Assembly: GCA_910589415.1 (NCBI GenBank) | Contig: OU342632.1 | Span: 12,899,507 to 12,963,506, forward strand | DNA: 64,000 bases | Direction: 5' to 3' | Source: Malachius bipustulatus | Taxonomy: Eukaryota; Arthropoda; Insecta; Coleoptera; Melyridae | Part shown: one piece after another, positions 43,305 through 56,200 of the stretch | How positions within the stretch are numbered: the stretch's first letter is position 1 | Layout: each line of letters begins with the position of its first letter | The notes under the pieces: generated by a model | What the model was told of the DNA's origin: nothing | The model's input: only the letters and a program-made list of their open reading frames with translations | Database searches by the model: none | Program-made: the position numbers and the translations under genes

Positions 43305-44627
43305 TGTTAGAACGGTGCTTGTGCTAATAAACTCGCACTTGGTGTCAGATTCCGTGGTCAGACTTGCAGACTCCCAACTCCCAACCCAACCAAAAATTTC
43401 GCCTATGATGTGACGTGACACCGTTATCAGAATTCAGAAAGTGACTCACGGGGGCGGTCCACTACAGTAAATGCAAATTTCCCTAATTTTTGGCGATATT
43501 GACATTTATGGGAGACTTTCAATTGACTCAAGTCAACTGAATGACAGACAGCAAGTGACTGTCTGTAAAAAGTCAGTTGTCTACCGCTCCCACCATAAAT
43601 GGATAGTGGAGCGCATTCATGATACAACGATACAATATTTATGATGATACTTACGGTCTTATTTTCGTCAAAGCGGCGCAATGACGTCAGTGGATCTCAT
43701 AACCAAGCAAAATTTGAATTTGTATTGACTTGTGAATGGATGAATTCAGCATTTGAAGGTCTACTTCAAGTGTTTATTAAATTATTATAGATACCTGCAT
43801 GCGTTCATTTAGCAAGGCATTTTGTATATGAAGTATCATCACTTTAAGGATCAAATAATGACTCATTCAATGCAATGAGGGCAGAATAGGCATTGGAATG
43901 TGAGTGTTTTTTTATCTAATGTTGTAATATTTCTGCCGAACGAAATATAAGGATGATAATTAAAGACTTCAATAACATAACCATTTATAATGTTTATAAA
44001 ATAATATACGAATCCGAGGAAAGCCCAGCGATGGGTTGCATACCTACCCTTTTATAATTTAGACTACTGGATGTAACACCAGCACTAGCAGTATAGTTAT
44101 TAAATATGAGATATAGCACCTGCATTTCTCCCGATGTCTTCCCGATCTCGCAAACAAGCTGCCCGTTCTCCCTTCCTGCGAGACCATCAACGGCATTGCA
44201 TCGCAGTTATGCTTGCATCTGCTAGTCAGAAATAAATATTCGTACACTAATATAGATAATTTTTATTGAGACAACATACATATTTTATTCTAGGCGCAAT
44301 AGGCGCAAATTAACCTATATGATTTTTGATAATCACGATAAAAAAAAAATAAATAAATTGGGCGGAAAGTTTGTGCATGCTATTAAACTTTTTTTTGACG
44401 TACCTACACTATATTTTAAGTAACTATGCGTCAGTAGCAAGACAGAGTAGACCAAAAAATGTAAAAATTTTATAAGGGTAATAAAGTACTTACCCCTTGT
44501 GTGTAAAGTGATTTAAAAAAGTTATGGGAAAAAGTGGTTTAGAATTAAAATTTAAAGCCAGATGTGACTTTGTAGATTTTTTTAGTTGTTTTTAATATTT
44601 TTAGTTATTTGTTATACAGGTATAATA
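43305..44627. other. Upstream region of the capping-protein gene
   Basis: Should include the promoter and 5' UTR of the capping-protein gene in its first few hundred bases. No motif can be named with confidence. Confidence 0.4.
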
Positions 44628-45623
44628 CAGTGTGTAACATAAGTACTGCGAAAGATTTCAGGGGGTGATTTCTGATTTCTGAGATTATTTTAAGAAAAAA
44701 AGTTCATATGAACATGGGTCCGAAAATGCTTACCCGCTGAGTTATAGCCCCTTAAAGTTGGGACCCTGAAGAAGGTGTTTATTTTATTACCTCGCGAACC
44801 CGTTCAAGATAAGATGACGAAATTTACCACATCCATCAATGTTTTTATGCCTAAATAAGATAGACTGTAGATCACTTAAAAAATTTCACCAAGGGTGGGT
44901 TAAATCTGGGGGGTGTGGGATAAGAATTACCCCAACTTTTTTGTTTCAATAGTTTTTTTCAATTTTGATGTGAAATTATGGAATATTGAAGCTTTCTGCG
45001 TAAAAAAGTCGCTCGATCATGTTCAACTTCGATAAGATGCACCGTTTTCGCGAGAAATCCATTTTAAAATTTCATTGCATTGCTCTGAAATGTAAGTATT
45101 GCAGAACGCCAATTTCTGCCCCCATGTCATTGAAAGCCGAGTTGAAAGCAAATTCATTTTCGGTTCAAGATTAGCAAAATAAACAATTTTGAAATAGATT
45201 TTTCTCGAAAAAGGTGCATCTTATCCAAGTTGAACAAGAGTGACTTTTTTAAGCAGAAAGCTTCAATATTCCATAATTTCACATCAAAATTGAAAAAACT
45301 ATTGATAGAAAAAAGTTGGATGGGGTAATTTTTACCGCATACCCCCCAGATTTAATTCACCCTTGGTGAAAATTTCAAAGTGATCTAAAGTCTATCTTAT
45401 TAGGTATAAAAACATTGATGGATGTGGTAAATTTCGTCATCTTATTATCTTAAACGGTTTCGGAGATAATAAATAAAAACCTTCTTCAGGGTCCCAACTT
45501 TAAGGGGCTATAACTCAGCGGGTAAGCATTTTCGGACCCGTGTTCATATGAACTTAAAATAATATCTTAAAATAAAATCTTAAAATAATCTCAGGAATCA
45601 CCCCCTGAAATCATCTTATTCTG
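44628..45623. repeat. Long palindromic element, 996 bp
   Basis: TA-flanked. Arms of about 430 bp match as inverted copies, for example CCGCTGAGTTATAGCCCCTT against AAGGGGCTATAACTCAGCGG, and AATATTGAAGCTTTCTGC against GCAGAAAGCTTCAATATT. The extreme left end (CAGTGTGTAACATAAGTACT) is longer than the right. The unpaired centre spans about 45070-45180. It is non-coding. Confidence 0.85.
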
Positions 45624-46712
45624 TACCTATACTTACAGGTTGTCGCTAAAAGGTACCACCAACGCTCTACCACAGATTCCCGAGTACAAAATATGCTGAC
45701 TTAACCGAAATTATCTATGTTCAAAAAGGCATGTTTTTCAGGATACAACCTTTAAAAGGGAGTCAACCAAAACTACGGTTTCCAGAATAAAGTCAAAAAT
45801 GGATTAACTGAGAAGCTTCAAAATTACACCGCCTACTACTATTGTTAAGAGAAATAGACTGACATAGTAGGTATTACAAACATTGACATACAGAGTGTTC
45901 TTGTTTTTGATGACGTGTCAATACTTTTTACCCCAAGCTTTTTTATCCGCACGCCACTGATTCATTCTTTATTTCTGATCCAAAGACTAAAGTATACTTT
46001 TTGACTTGTTTTTTAAGTTTAGTATGTATCTTGTATCGTTTTCTCGTAATTAATTCTCTGTATGATGGACCACTACATTACTGAAAACGTATTTTTCCAC
46101 TCCTAACCTTTAATGCATATTAAATATGAATCACCAGTGCTTTAATGGATCTCATTAAGATACAAATTTTCATTAAAGCACTGGTCAAGCTATCCAATGG
46201 CAGAGGAGCATTTGCAATCGAATCGGTTCCTTTTCGCTCACAATCGGGTCGGTGCAAACCAACCGAAGTCACAGAGTTGTCATACTCACGACAAAAATTG
46301 CCTCGTGATATAAGTTCTGTATTTCTGAAAAAAATTCTGAACGTTTATTTAATTTAGAACATAAGTAACATTCAAAGAAAATTTATCAAGATTTTATGTT
46401 ACTTTAATTAATTTGATAGGTAGGTATATCGTGTAAAAGATAGGAAGATAAAGTATTATATTATTCGTGGCGCTCCGTGATAGTATTCAAAGCGGCAACG
46501 CTGCGACCGTCGCGTTGCGCAGGTAAACAAATATCGTAGTTATTGGCTGTCAATGTTATTAAAATTATTATTAATCTCAAAATCAAAGCGTAAAATTCGG
46601 AATTCGAACTTCGAATCTTAGCGACGAAGAAAAAATTTGGTAATATGCGTAAACAAATAGCAACCTATCTTAACCTCAATGATCCGCAATTGTACACGGG
46701 TCATTGTTAAAA
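45624..46712. other. Intergenic DNA with a short perfect hairpin
   Basis: Nothing coding. ACCAGTGCTTTAATG (46133-46147) pairs perfectly with CATTAAAGCACTGGT (46171-46185) across a 23-base loop. Confidence 0.6.
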
Positions 46713-46714
46713 TA

Positions 46715-47593
46715 CAGGGTGTCCCAGCTTATTCGAAGCGGTCTCTGTAGGCCAAACGATGGACTTTTTCAAAAAACTTTTTGAAAATTCAAGTACAGAA
46801 TCACAATGGCCATAGTTTAAAATTATTTTGGAGTATACAGAGTGTCCCATATGACAGTGGCATATCAAAGTTATGTTTTTTTAAATGGAATGCGCCTATG
46901 TTATTGACATTAGATTGTCTGAGAAGAGAAAATAAGATTGGCTTTTACAGTTGGTGTTTAAATTCAGAAGTTTTTGAGTTATAAACAAGTGAAAATCGTC
47001 ATTTTTCAAGTTCAAGGCCCTGTACAACGAGAACGGCTGAAGATAGAGAAAAACGGCTTACATGTCCCTATTTTAACTTTTCATGTACTATCCTATGATG
47101 TAGATGAAATGTTCATACAGGGTGATAAAAAATTTGAAAATTTCTGAGATTTCCCCACGCGTCGCCAAATAAAAAAATCAAAGAAAGCACAAATGTTTCT
47201 ACACCATAGGATAGTACATAAAAAGTTAAAATAGGGACATATGTGTAAGCCGTTTTTGTCTAACTTGAACCGTTTTCGTTGTACAGGGCCTTGAACTTGA
47301 AAAATGACGATTTTCACTTATTTATAACTCAAAAACTTCTGAATTTAAACACCAACTGTAAACGCCAATCTTATTTTCTCTTCTCAGACAATCTAAAAAT
47401 GCAATAACATAGGCGCATTCCATTTAAAAAAACATAACTTTGATATGCCACTCTCATATGGGACACTCTGTATACTCCAAAATAATTTTAAATTATGGCC
47501 ACTGTGATTCTGTACTTGAATTTTCAAAAAGTTTTTTGAAAAAGTCCATCGTTTGGCCTACAGAGACCGCTTCGAATAAGCTGGGACACCCTG
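46715..47593. repeat. Layered palindromic element, 879 bp
   Basis: The outer ends CAGGGTGTCCCAGCTTATTC and GAATAAGCTGGGACACCCTG are perfectly inverted with TA on both sides. A second inverted pair begins at 46838 (CAGAGTGTCCCATATG) and ends at 47470 (CATATGGGACACTCTG), exactly 123 bp inside each end and TA-flanked. A third boundary faces inward (CCCTG-TA at 47022 and TA-CAGGG at 47284). It has no coding capacity. Confidence 0.88.
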
Positions 47594-47597
47594 TATA

Positions 47598-47856
47598 TCA
47601 GTACCTCAGAGCTAAACTGTATTAACTACCAATCTTTAATTAATTTTTGACCAGAAATATTGCGCTCATAATTTAGTTTAGCTCGGAGTCGACTAGGAAC
47701 TTAATACAGTTTTACTTTGCATAATTCCGAAACAGTATTACCTAGGAGTTAATACTGATAACCATTCAACAGAGCAGTACTGAATTAATATTAAAATGAA
47801 TAAAGCCTATTTTCGAAAAAAATGGAGTTAATACACTTTAGCTCTGAGGTACTGAT
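47598..47856. repeat. Inverted-repeat element abutting the layered palindrome
   Basis: The ends TCAGTACCTCAGAGCTAAAC and the reverse of AGCTCTGAGGTACTGA are inverted, followed in both arms by GTATTAACT/AGTTAATAC. It is TATA-flanked and non-coding. Confidence 0.75.
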
Positions 47857-48163
47857 ATAAAAATTCAAATTATATAAGCTATGATTTCATATTTGACATT
47901 AAATTTGAAACCGAAACAATTTTTTCCCATAAATTTTTTAATGTCTTCAAAAACAGTGCATGGTACTTTACTCTTATCAAAAATTTACAATTTTTGTCTT
48001 ACCCTGTAAGCTACGCATCTTAACTTAAAATAACTATGTGTCATGATGTGTTTTGTGAGTTTTAGATGAGCATGCAAAAACTTTCTGCGCAATTTATTTT
48101 TTTAAATCTTACTAATAAGAATGGTGCGTATTTTTCCGATGTCACTGTATATGATTGCATATA

Positions 48164-48397
48164 CAGGTGCTTCCCAAAAGTAACGGATAAATTCGATAAA
48201 ACGGAAAGCGCTGTTTTTTTGAAAAAATAAAAAAAACAGGTCGATTTTATTTTCGAGTTGTTCAACTTTTGACATAATATTGGGGTATACAGGATGATGC
48301 GCGAAAAAGCGGTGTCGTCATCGGCATTTTTTTTAAATGGCATCCCTTATTTTTTATTCCATTTTCTGATACTTCATTTAATTGTCAATACGGAGTG
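48164..48397. repeat. One-sided copy of the 15492-16253 double-layer arm
   Basis: It reproduces the left arm of the 15492 element, including the outer start (GTGCTTCCCAAAAGTAACGG), the inner start at 48290 (CAGGATGATGCGCG) and ATACTTCATTTAATTG. The centre and the mirror arm are missing. Confidence 0.85.
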
Positions 48398-48567
48398 ATA
48401 CTTTATCGTAACTTTATCGCCCTATAACTGAATTTAGTGAGTGGAAGAAGGGTTCCCTTGTAAAATTTCGAACCAGAAAAAAAACTGAAAAAAAAAACTC
48501 AATTTTACCCATTGATAATACGATCAATAAAAAAGGAACACCGAATAAGGGAGTAGATGTTACACTA

Positions 48568-49528
48568 CAGGGTGCACCATATATCCTTCTCTATATATTG
48601 CTATCTCCTGAACGCTAATAGATATAGGGTCGGTTAAATTAGAGAAAAGATGCGCAGTTTTGTGGCCATCTCGAATCTGTCAAGACATACAAGATATCTG
48701 GACTGCTCCTGAAATATCCTGAAAAAACTGAAAAATCGAGATTTGTTATTTTTCGAATATCTTTCTTATTATTGGAAATTAATAAATAATTTTTTGTAGG
48801 CTTACATAAATCGTCAAGAGCTACCCATCTGTCATTACAAAAATTTTCAAGGCCGACTAGATCCAAGAGTTTTCGTCAACTTTCGTTTTTCTTATGGCCG
48901 CCATATTATTTTTTTATGTTGTTCGATATGAAAAAATAATGGAAACCAAAAATTAATAAGCTTCAAATAAATTTTAAAATTTTCATTCTTCTTTTTTTCA
49001 AAGAAAAATCTAAAAAAAAAATTATAGAAATACGTCAACATTGTTCACATACATGTTTCTTAATTTGTCTATGAAATTCGGTATAAAAAGTTGTATTTTT
49101 TTGTAAAAAAGAATAAAAAAATTTTAAATTTATTTTTTGAAGTTTTTGGTTTCCATTATTTTTTTCATACCGAATGACATAAAAAAACAATATGACGGCC
49201 ACAAGAAAAACAAAAGTTGACTAAGAAAGCTCTGGGATCTAGTCGGCTTTGAAAATTTTTGAAACGGCAAATGAGTAGCTCTTGCCGACTTATGTTAGCC
49301 TACCAATTTTTTATTATTAATTTCCAATAATAAAAAAGATACGTAAAAAAAAGAAATTTTGATTTTTCAGGATATTTCAGGAACGGTCACAAATATTTTG
49401 TATGTCTTGACACTCTCTACTGATTCGAGATGGCCACAAAATTGCGAATCTTTGGCCTAGTTTACCCGACCCTGTATCTGTTAGCGTTAGGAGATAGCAA
49501 TATAGAGAAGGATGTATGGTGTACCCTG
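48568..49528. repeat. Layered palindromic element, 961 bp
   Basis: The outer ends CAGGGTGCACCATATATCC and GGTGTACCCTG are TA-flanked. An inner pair lies 57 bp from the left end (TAGGGTCGGTTAAATTAG) and 54 bp from the right end (CTAGTTTACCCGACCCTG). The arms continue to a centre near 49050 and include GGAAATTAATAAATAATTTTTT and TTGGTTTCCATTATTTTTTC. It is non-coding. Confidence 0.85.
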
Positions 49529-50226
49529 TATATGCATTAAGAAATATGAAACTTATACATATAAATACGTTATTTTAGAAAGTATAAGGGTTAAAAAGCG
49601 CATATAAACCTCAATAAAACAGAATTAAAAATTAATAAATACAAATTTATTATTTATATTACAATCATTATTTTTAAAATACTGTTTTAAAATTAGATAC
49701 ATAAAGGATTAGAAATCTTACATAACGGGAACAGGTAGGTATAAATATGTACAATCTAATTAGAGATACACTATGTACGAGTCTTGATAAAGCAATAAGC
49801 AATAACACAAGTTATTTGTTATTAAAACAGGTTTTGAAGTAGGTACCTAATAATAATAATAATTTTTTTATAATATCTTTCTTAGCCTTATCCATTCAAG
49901 CTTACCACTTGGAAATGATAATGAAGGCTTTTTAGTTTTATTTTAAAGTTGGATTTCATTTAAATAGGTTCAAATAGATTCAATATAATTGTTTCTTCAT
50001 TAGACAACAAATTTTTACTTTTCATAATAATTGATATAATTATTGCTTACTAGCAATTGATGGAAAGTACTTTGTTATTGTCACTCAAAACAATAATTTT
50101 TCTATTAATTATTTGAATAGGAATTTCATCACCGGCTTTTCTTTGAAACTTGAAAAAAAAAACCGTTAAAAAGTGTCAATCTTCCTGTTGTAGGTACTTT
50201 TGTAGTCTTTGTTTCCAGCAGTTGCC
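49529..50226 (-). other. 3' UTR and downstream flank of the receptor gene
   Basis: AT-rich sequence following the receptor stop codon on the - strand. No other gene is visible. Confidence 0.45.
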
Positions 50227-53200
50227 TCATAAACCTGCGAAATAAAAATATTACAGTCAGTAAACCACTTTGTTGCCTTGAAAATCGTTCAATTACCATT
50301 GGTTTCTTGCTGAATTTCCACTTTATAAGTTGGATTATCGTAAGCTGACTGACTTATTCTAGAGGGTGGAGTAATGGCAGCTTTATTTTGATTATGTCTC
50401 CGCAGTAAAATATACAACATCACTATTGCACATAATATAGCCATGGCAGCAAGAATGGCAACAATGACTAGAGGACCATAATAATCTTGCTTCTCCGCAA
50501 TTGCTTCACCAGACAGTTTATCTTTAATAAAAAAAAAAAAAATAAAGCATGAATGAAATATTTTCAGGCATGATCGAATCATAGAAATGATACTATAACA
50601 CCCTTAACTTGTGGAGGGACTTCATATTTATAAAGGCTCAAGAAATTGTTCCAGAAAAACAGGTACCAAAACAATTAAATTTCGACATGTCTCTATAGTT
50701 AAACAGCCACTCTATGAAACGTCATACCTATATTGAACCAAATGTAATGAATATAGCTAATCAAAAATAAAGAAGCGTTAATTTCATTGCATGGAATTTT
50801 TTTTTAATTTGAAGACTGCCTTTACTTCAATCCCAAAATGGTGGAATCGAATACCATTTGAAGATCAATTTCAAACCGTGAAGGTCTTTTTTTAACAATT
50901 TTTAAGGTGTCGATTCCACAACTGTTGAGGATGAAGTGGTGGTGTAAAAGTAAGAAATTCCTAGGATGACTGAAAAAATGCATAAGAGGGCTTTTTTATC
51001 TGGTGACGTAGTGACACTTACCATGCTGTGAAGAAGCTCCAAACGAAGGTACAGTTCTGGGTTTGGTGATAAAGTCTTGTACATTGCTGGTTTTAATTTT
51101 ACCATTGGTAAGATAAACTTCCAGCCATAATCTATACCTCGTACCTGGCTTCAAGTCAGTGATAATAGATTTAGTTGGAGAATCTCTTTTAGCCATTTTA
51201 AACGTACTCTGGTCTTCTTTACCAGTATCACTTTGATAAATCGCTCTGTATATATTCACGTACTTGTCTTCAGGATAAGGCACTCCATTCCACGAAATCT
51301 CTACACTACTGGATTTAATATGCGATATCTCCAAAGTTACATTGAATCCGTAAGTGTCAATTTCGTTTGCAGTTGTGAAATGTAGCATATGCTCGGCATG
51401 GAGTTCAGTCTGTTGACCAGGGAAGGGAATAAAAAAGATACCAATCTCATATTTGGTATTCGGTTTCAAATTTTCAAGGGTGTATGTAGTCACAGCTCTG
51501 TGGATTAAAGGCGTCGCCGCGTATATTTTTCCTTCTATCTCCTTGAATCGAAGTTGAACTCCATCGATGAACTGAAGTTCATAGTCGGAGAATTTCCTCC
51601 ACATTATAGTAACCCAAGTCGAATTTATATCTGTAATTGCTAAATCAGGTTCTATAGGTAACGTTGGTGGGGCGGTGCTGGTCACTGGAGCTGGTGTCTT
51701 GATTTTATAAATACGACTAGTCGGCTCATTATGAAGATCCCGAAGAGTTATCGTGATCTTAATTTTGTATTCAGTATCAGCTTTCAATCCTAGAAGATCG
51801 AATTCCAGCTGAGGAGTCGCAATTAGATCGTTTGGTGGTGCGAATATTTGTTGCTCCCAAGTGTTGATATCGTCGTCCCTGAAATCATACAGGAAGTTTA
51901 AAATATTTTATTTCGTGCTGGCATTGTTATTTGTTTATTACTTCTTGTGGGTGTATCTAACTTCAACTCGTCCATGGAGACCTACTATTACTGGGGGTAC
52001 CGTAAAGGCTAATCTTATAGTGTGAGGGTCAATTGCATCTAACATGTTGACAGTTATGTCGTCTTGCGAACCATAAGGACCATTATTTGGGAACTGTCCT
52101 GGGAAACCGTGGTTTATTCCGCCTGAAAGAAACATTTTCAAATATCAGGGGTTGATTGTTCTCAAAATGTTGGTAATGAACTGCAATTGAGAAATTTTTA
52201 TACATTTTTAATGGTATAAAAAAACTGCCAGAGATTAACCAATCGGATACATAATATGTTCAAGTAGGATATAATAAGTTACCTATTTCAAAATTGAAGA
52301 AAATATTAAGGCTATAAAAAAATTGGTTTTCTTGAAACACGTTATTATTATTTAAGAGGTAGGTCATTGTTTAAGAATCCTGATACTTGAGGTAATAATT
52401 GTATGAAAAAATTCATTTGAACGTCGATGTTATGATGACTTTTGGAATTAATGAAGTTTAAAGAAGAAAAACAAAAAAAATTGGTTATGATTTGTTTTCG
52501 TTACATTTCTTGTATTAGTATTAGTTCAGTTAGGTGTACCTTTATTTACTAAAATGAGTAATTAGTAAAAATTACAAAATACCTACTGCCTAGTTTTAAA
52601 AATATAATTTACAAGTTTTAAATTTTAGCAGGATCCTCTATTTTCGTACATAATTCAAGTACATTATGTATTTTCTATTATACAGGATATTTCACCAGCA
52701 GACTGACATGGCTTAAGGGTAGGTGTAGTTTTTCAAGGCGATTCAGGATATGGTTTTGAAATAATTGTGAGGCCCGTCGTTTCGATGCTATACAGTCAAT
52801 ACTCAATATTTAATTCTACATCTCAGCTGAAGGAACGTATTTACAGGAACCTAAATCAGAGAGGGTTGATCTTCCAACACGATGGGGCGCCGGCTCATTT
52901 TCATTTTGCTGTCCGAAACTATCTTGACACGATGTACCCCAAGGTTGTGGAGGTCCCTATGCTTGACCTCCAGGTCTCCTGACCTAACGCGACTAGATTA
53001 TTTCTTGTTAGGGTACATGAAAGCCTAAGCATAAAGTGGACATAGTTGATGAGCTGAGACCCAGACTTATCGCGGCATCTAATCAAATAAGAGGAAATCC
53101 TGAAGTGATGATCAGGGCAACCGAAGATTTACTAAAAATTCAAGGGAAAGTGTTGAATTTAATGGCGGCCTGTTTGAACATAATCTGCACTGAATTGTAG

Positions 53201-56200
53201 TTTTTCTTCCCAACATTTTTCTAAATCAGGAGTGTACAGCGAGCCACTGAGGATCGATCCTTGGGTGGCTGTGAGGGGCTCCTAACACTACCAAAAGACA
53301 GAACTGTTAAGAAATTCAGTTTCGAGAGAAACTTCATCACGAAACTGTCTACGAAAGAGGAATGGAACAACACCTCCAACTGCACTCTCAAAGAAGGTAC
53401 GATCAAATGGTACACAGACGGCTCTAAAACCGTCGAGGGAACCGGGGCAGGAATCTATGGGCCACGCACCATGTACTCCAAACCAATGGGAAAATCCCCA
53501 ACCATACTTCAAGCGGAATTACACGCAATAGAAGTATGTACCCAAATAAACCTCGACAGAAACTACAAAAACAAAGAAATAGAAATATTGACGGATAGTC
53601 AAGCAGCCATAAAAACGCTGAGCTCTCCGACCATCAGCTCCAATATGGCTTGGGAATGCCTAGGAAAACTTAACGAATTAGGCAAGAAAAATAAAATTCA
53701 CCTCAAGTGGATACCGGGCCATTCCGGAATCGAGGGAAACGAACGTGCCCACTCATTGGCAAGAAAAGGAGCATCGACACCCTTCATAGGACCAGAACCA
53801 TTCTGTGGCTTTGAAGATACTTTTTTCAAGGCAGAACTCCAAAAGGAAGCAGAAAAACTGAGAGAAACCCACTGGAGGAACCTCTCGGGGTTGAGACAAG
53901 CCAAAGAACTTCTCGGGAATTTTAACCGAGAAAGGTCGAAGATACTCTTCAACCTCAACAAGGAACGTCTCAGAACACTGACGGGATTCCTAACGGGACA
54001 TTGTAAGCTCAAGGAACACCTGAGGAAGTTAGGCATAGAAGAGAATGGCGTCTGCAGATTCTGCGGGAAAGGAGACGAGACACCATGCACGTCACCTACT
54101 GCTCAACTGCGATGCGTTAGAACTTAAAAGAAGTAATGTTCTGGGCCATCACCAGCTAGAGGCCGGGAACTTACCCGACCTTGATCCTCTCAAAATCCTG
54201 AAGTTTCTCAAGGAAACGGACGTGGAGAGGGTGCTTCACTAAAGGGACTCCATACCAGGCGAAGCACAGTAGAGGGGATACAATAGATCTTTTAGGTCGC
54301 AGTAACTACATCACCCTCAGTATACAAATACAAAAAAATACAAGGGTAGGTGTAGTTTTTCAAGGCGATTCAGGATATGGGTTTGAAATTATTGTGACGC
54401 CCGTCGTTTCGATGCTATACAGTCAATACTCAATATTTAATTCTACATCTCAGCTGAAGGAACGTATTTACAGGAACTTAAATCAGAGAGGGTTGATCTT
54501 CCAACACGATGGGGCGCCGGCTGATTTTCATTTTGCTGTCCGAAACTATCTTGACACGATGTACCCCAAGGTTGTGGAGGTCCCTATGCTTGACCTCCAG
54601 GTCTCCTGACCTAACGCGACTAGATTATTTCTTGTTAGGGTACATGAAAGCCTAAGCATAAAGTGGACATAGTTGATGAGCTGAGACACAGACTTATCAG
54701 GACAACCGAAGATTTACTCAAAAATTCAAGGGAAAGTGTTGAATTTAATGGCGGCCTGTTTGAACATAATCTGCACTGAATTGTAGTTTTTCTTCCCAAC
54801 ATTTTTGTTGTTAGTTTTCTTTCTGTTTCGCTTATGTAGGTACAGTGTTTGGTATGTCATAAAATTATCATAATAATTCTTCTTTGAGTTGTTTTCTTAT
54901 TAAGACTTATGTTTTATTCGGAAAAATCTAGTACCGTCCCTAATTCTGGCTAAATTTATACAACAAACAAATTTGTCTGAAATAACTACTAAATACGCAA
55001 AGTGTAGAAAATCACATTTGATTTTTCGAAAATAATGAACACCCATGAATTGAAATCCTGAAAACACTAAAAGTCTTCATTTTCTTCTAGATTATGTTTA
55101 ATGGTGCCAAGCAATTTTTTGTCGTAATTGTAGCATTTTCATGTAGTTTTGGGAAAGAGCACTAAGCTTTGAAGAAAATGCATATAGGGAGAAGTTTTTG
55201 ACAAAACCGGAAGAGACCAGAAAAACTAAGTATGGCTCTGTAGTTTTCGGATCGGCGGGAAATGCGGGGTATCAAGTGTCATCGGTTGAGCCTACCTGTA
55301 GCAAATTTCATTAAATTCCACCAATTCGTTCAAAAGATACTGCTACTAAAAAATTTCGGCAAAATACATGTATTACCGTTTCGACGCCAGATCCTGGATC
55401 GCATTGAAAAACTACACCTACCTACCCTTAAGGTATGTCGGTCTGCTAGTGAAACACCCTGTATTATGTCTTAATTTCTTTCAGAAGTGAGACCAAATAA
55501 GTAACATTATCATATCCTTCTTCTTAACTATCATTGTTCATTAAATGTTAATTGCAATTAATCCTAGTTTAAACAATTAGGATAGCTTTATTGTATCACG
55601 AATGAAAACGTAATAGGCTTTGGAAAAAATAGTTAGGTATTTATAAATCTAGTGCGCGAAATTGAGTATTTGAGCTTGAGAATGAGAGCTTTTTTGTCGA
55701 GGCGAGGGCCGAGACAAAAACTCATTCGAAAGCACCCTTAATTTCGCGCTCGAGATGCATGCAACATTTTTTAGACAGCTTTATTGAAATAAGCTAAAAA
55801 AAAATATAAAAATGACGCAAGGAAATTTTTTATTCACTTCCAAGTTGATTGTTGCTTTGTTGTTACGGAAACAATTATAAGATCTCTATACCGTGCACGA
55901 AATAGTTGTCGCTCTAGGTCGCGAAATACTTCGCGCACGCTACCGAGTAGACATAAATAATGTGCCGTTTTTCATTAGCATATTGATGAAAAAATGTCAA
56001 CATTATTTGACGGCTGTCTGAAAAATAATGTCTTAGACGGAAACTGTAAAACCGTAAATAATCAGAAATCTTTTATTTTACAGTTGCACAGATACAATCT
56101 CAGAGATGATATTTTTTCCAAAGGCTGCATAAATAACGTTTTCATTTACTTATGCGATATAGTCTTTTCTCTTTCTAATTTTCTCTTCCCAAATTTATAC

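Larger units (their letters stand above)
52681..55475. mobile_element. Tc1/mariner-like element with internal duplication and non-LTR insert
   Basis: Imperfect inverted ends of about 70 bp: the left begins TA-CAGGATATTTCACCAGCAG, and the right, reversed, reads TA-CAGGGTGTTTCACTAGCAG, both then running through TTAAGGGTAGG and GTGTAGTTTTTCAA. Inside are two degenerate copies of a DDE transposase piece (52714-53220 and 54343-54806) around a non-LTR fragment. It lies in a receptor intron. No intact transposase remains. Confidence 0.7.

Noticed and set aside
43305..43421. Upstream in-frame ATG that would lengthen capping protein alpha by 39 residues
   Set aside because: The family begins at the position of MASDGDDV and the extension is not family-like; the internal ATG also has a strong context.
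53261..54127. RNase H reading as a host gene in the receptor intron
   Set aside because: It has non-LTR family features, a frameshift and a second genomic fragment at 37140-37830.
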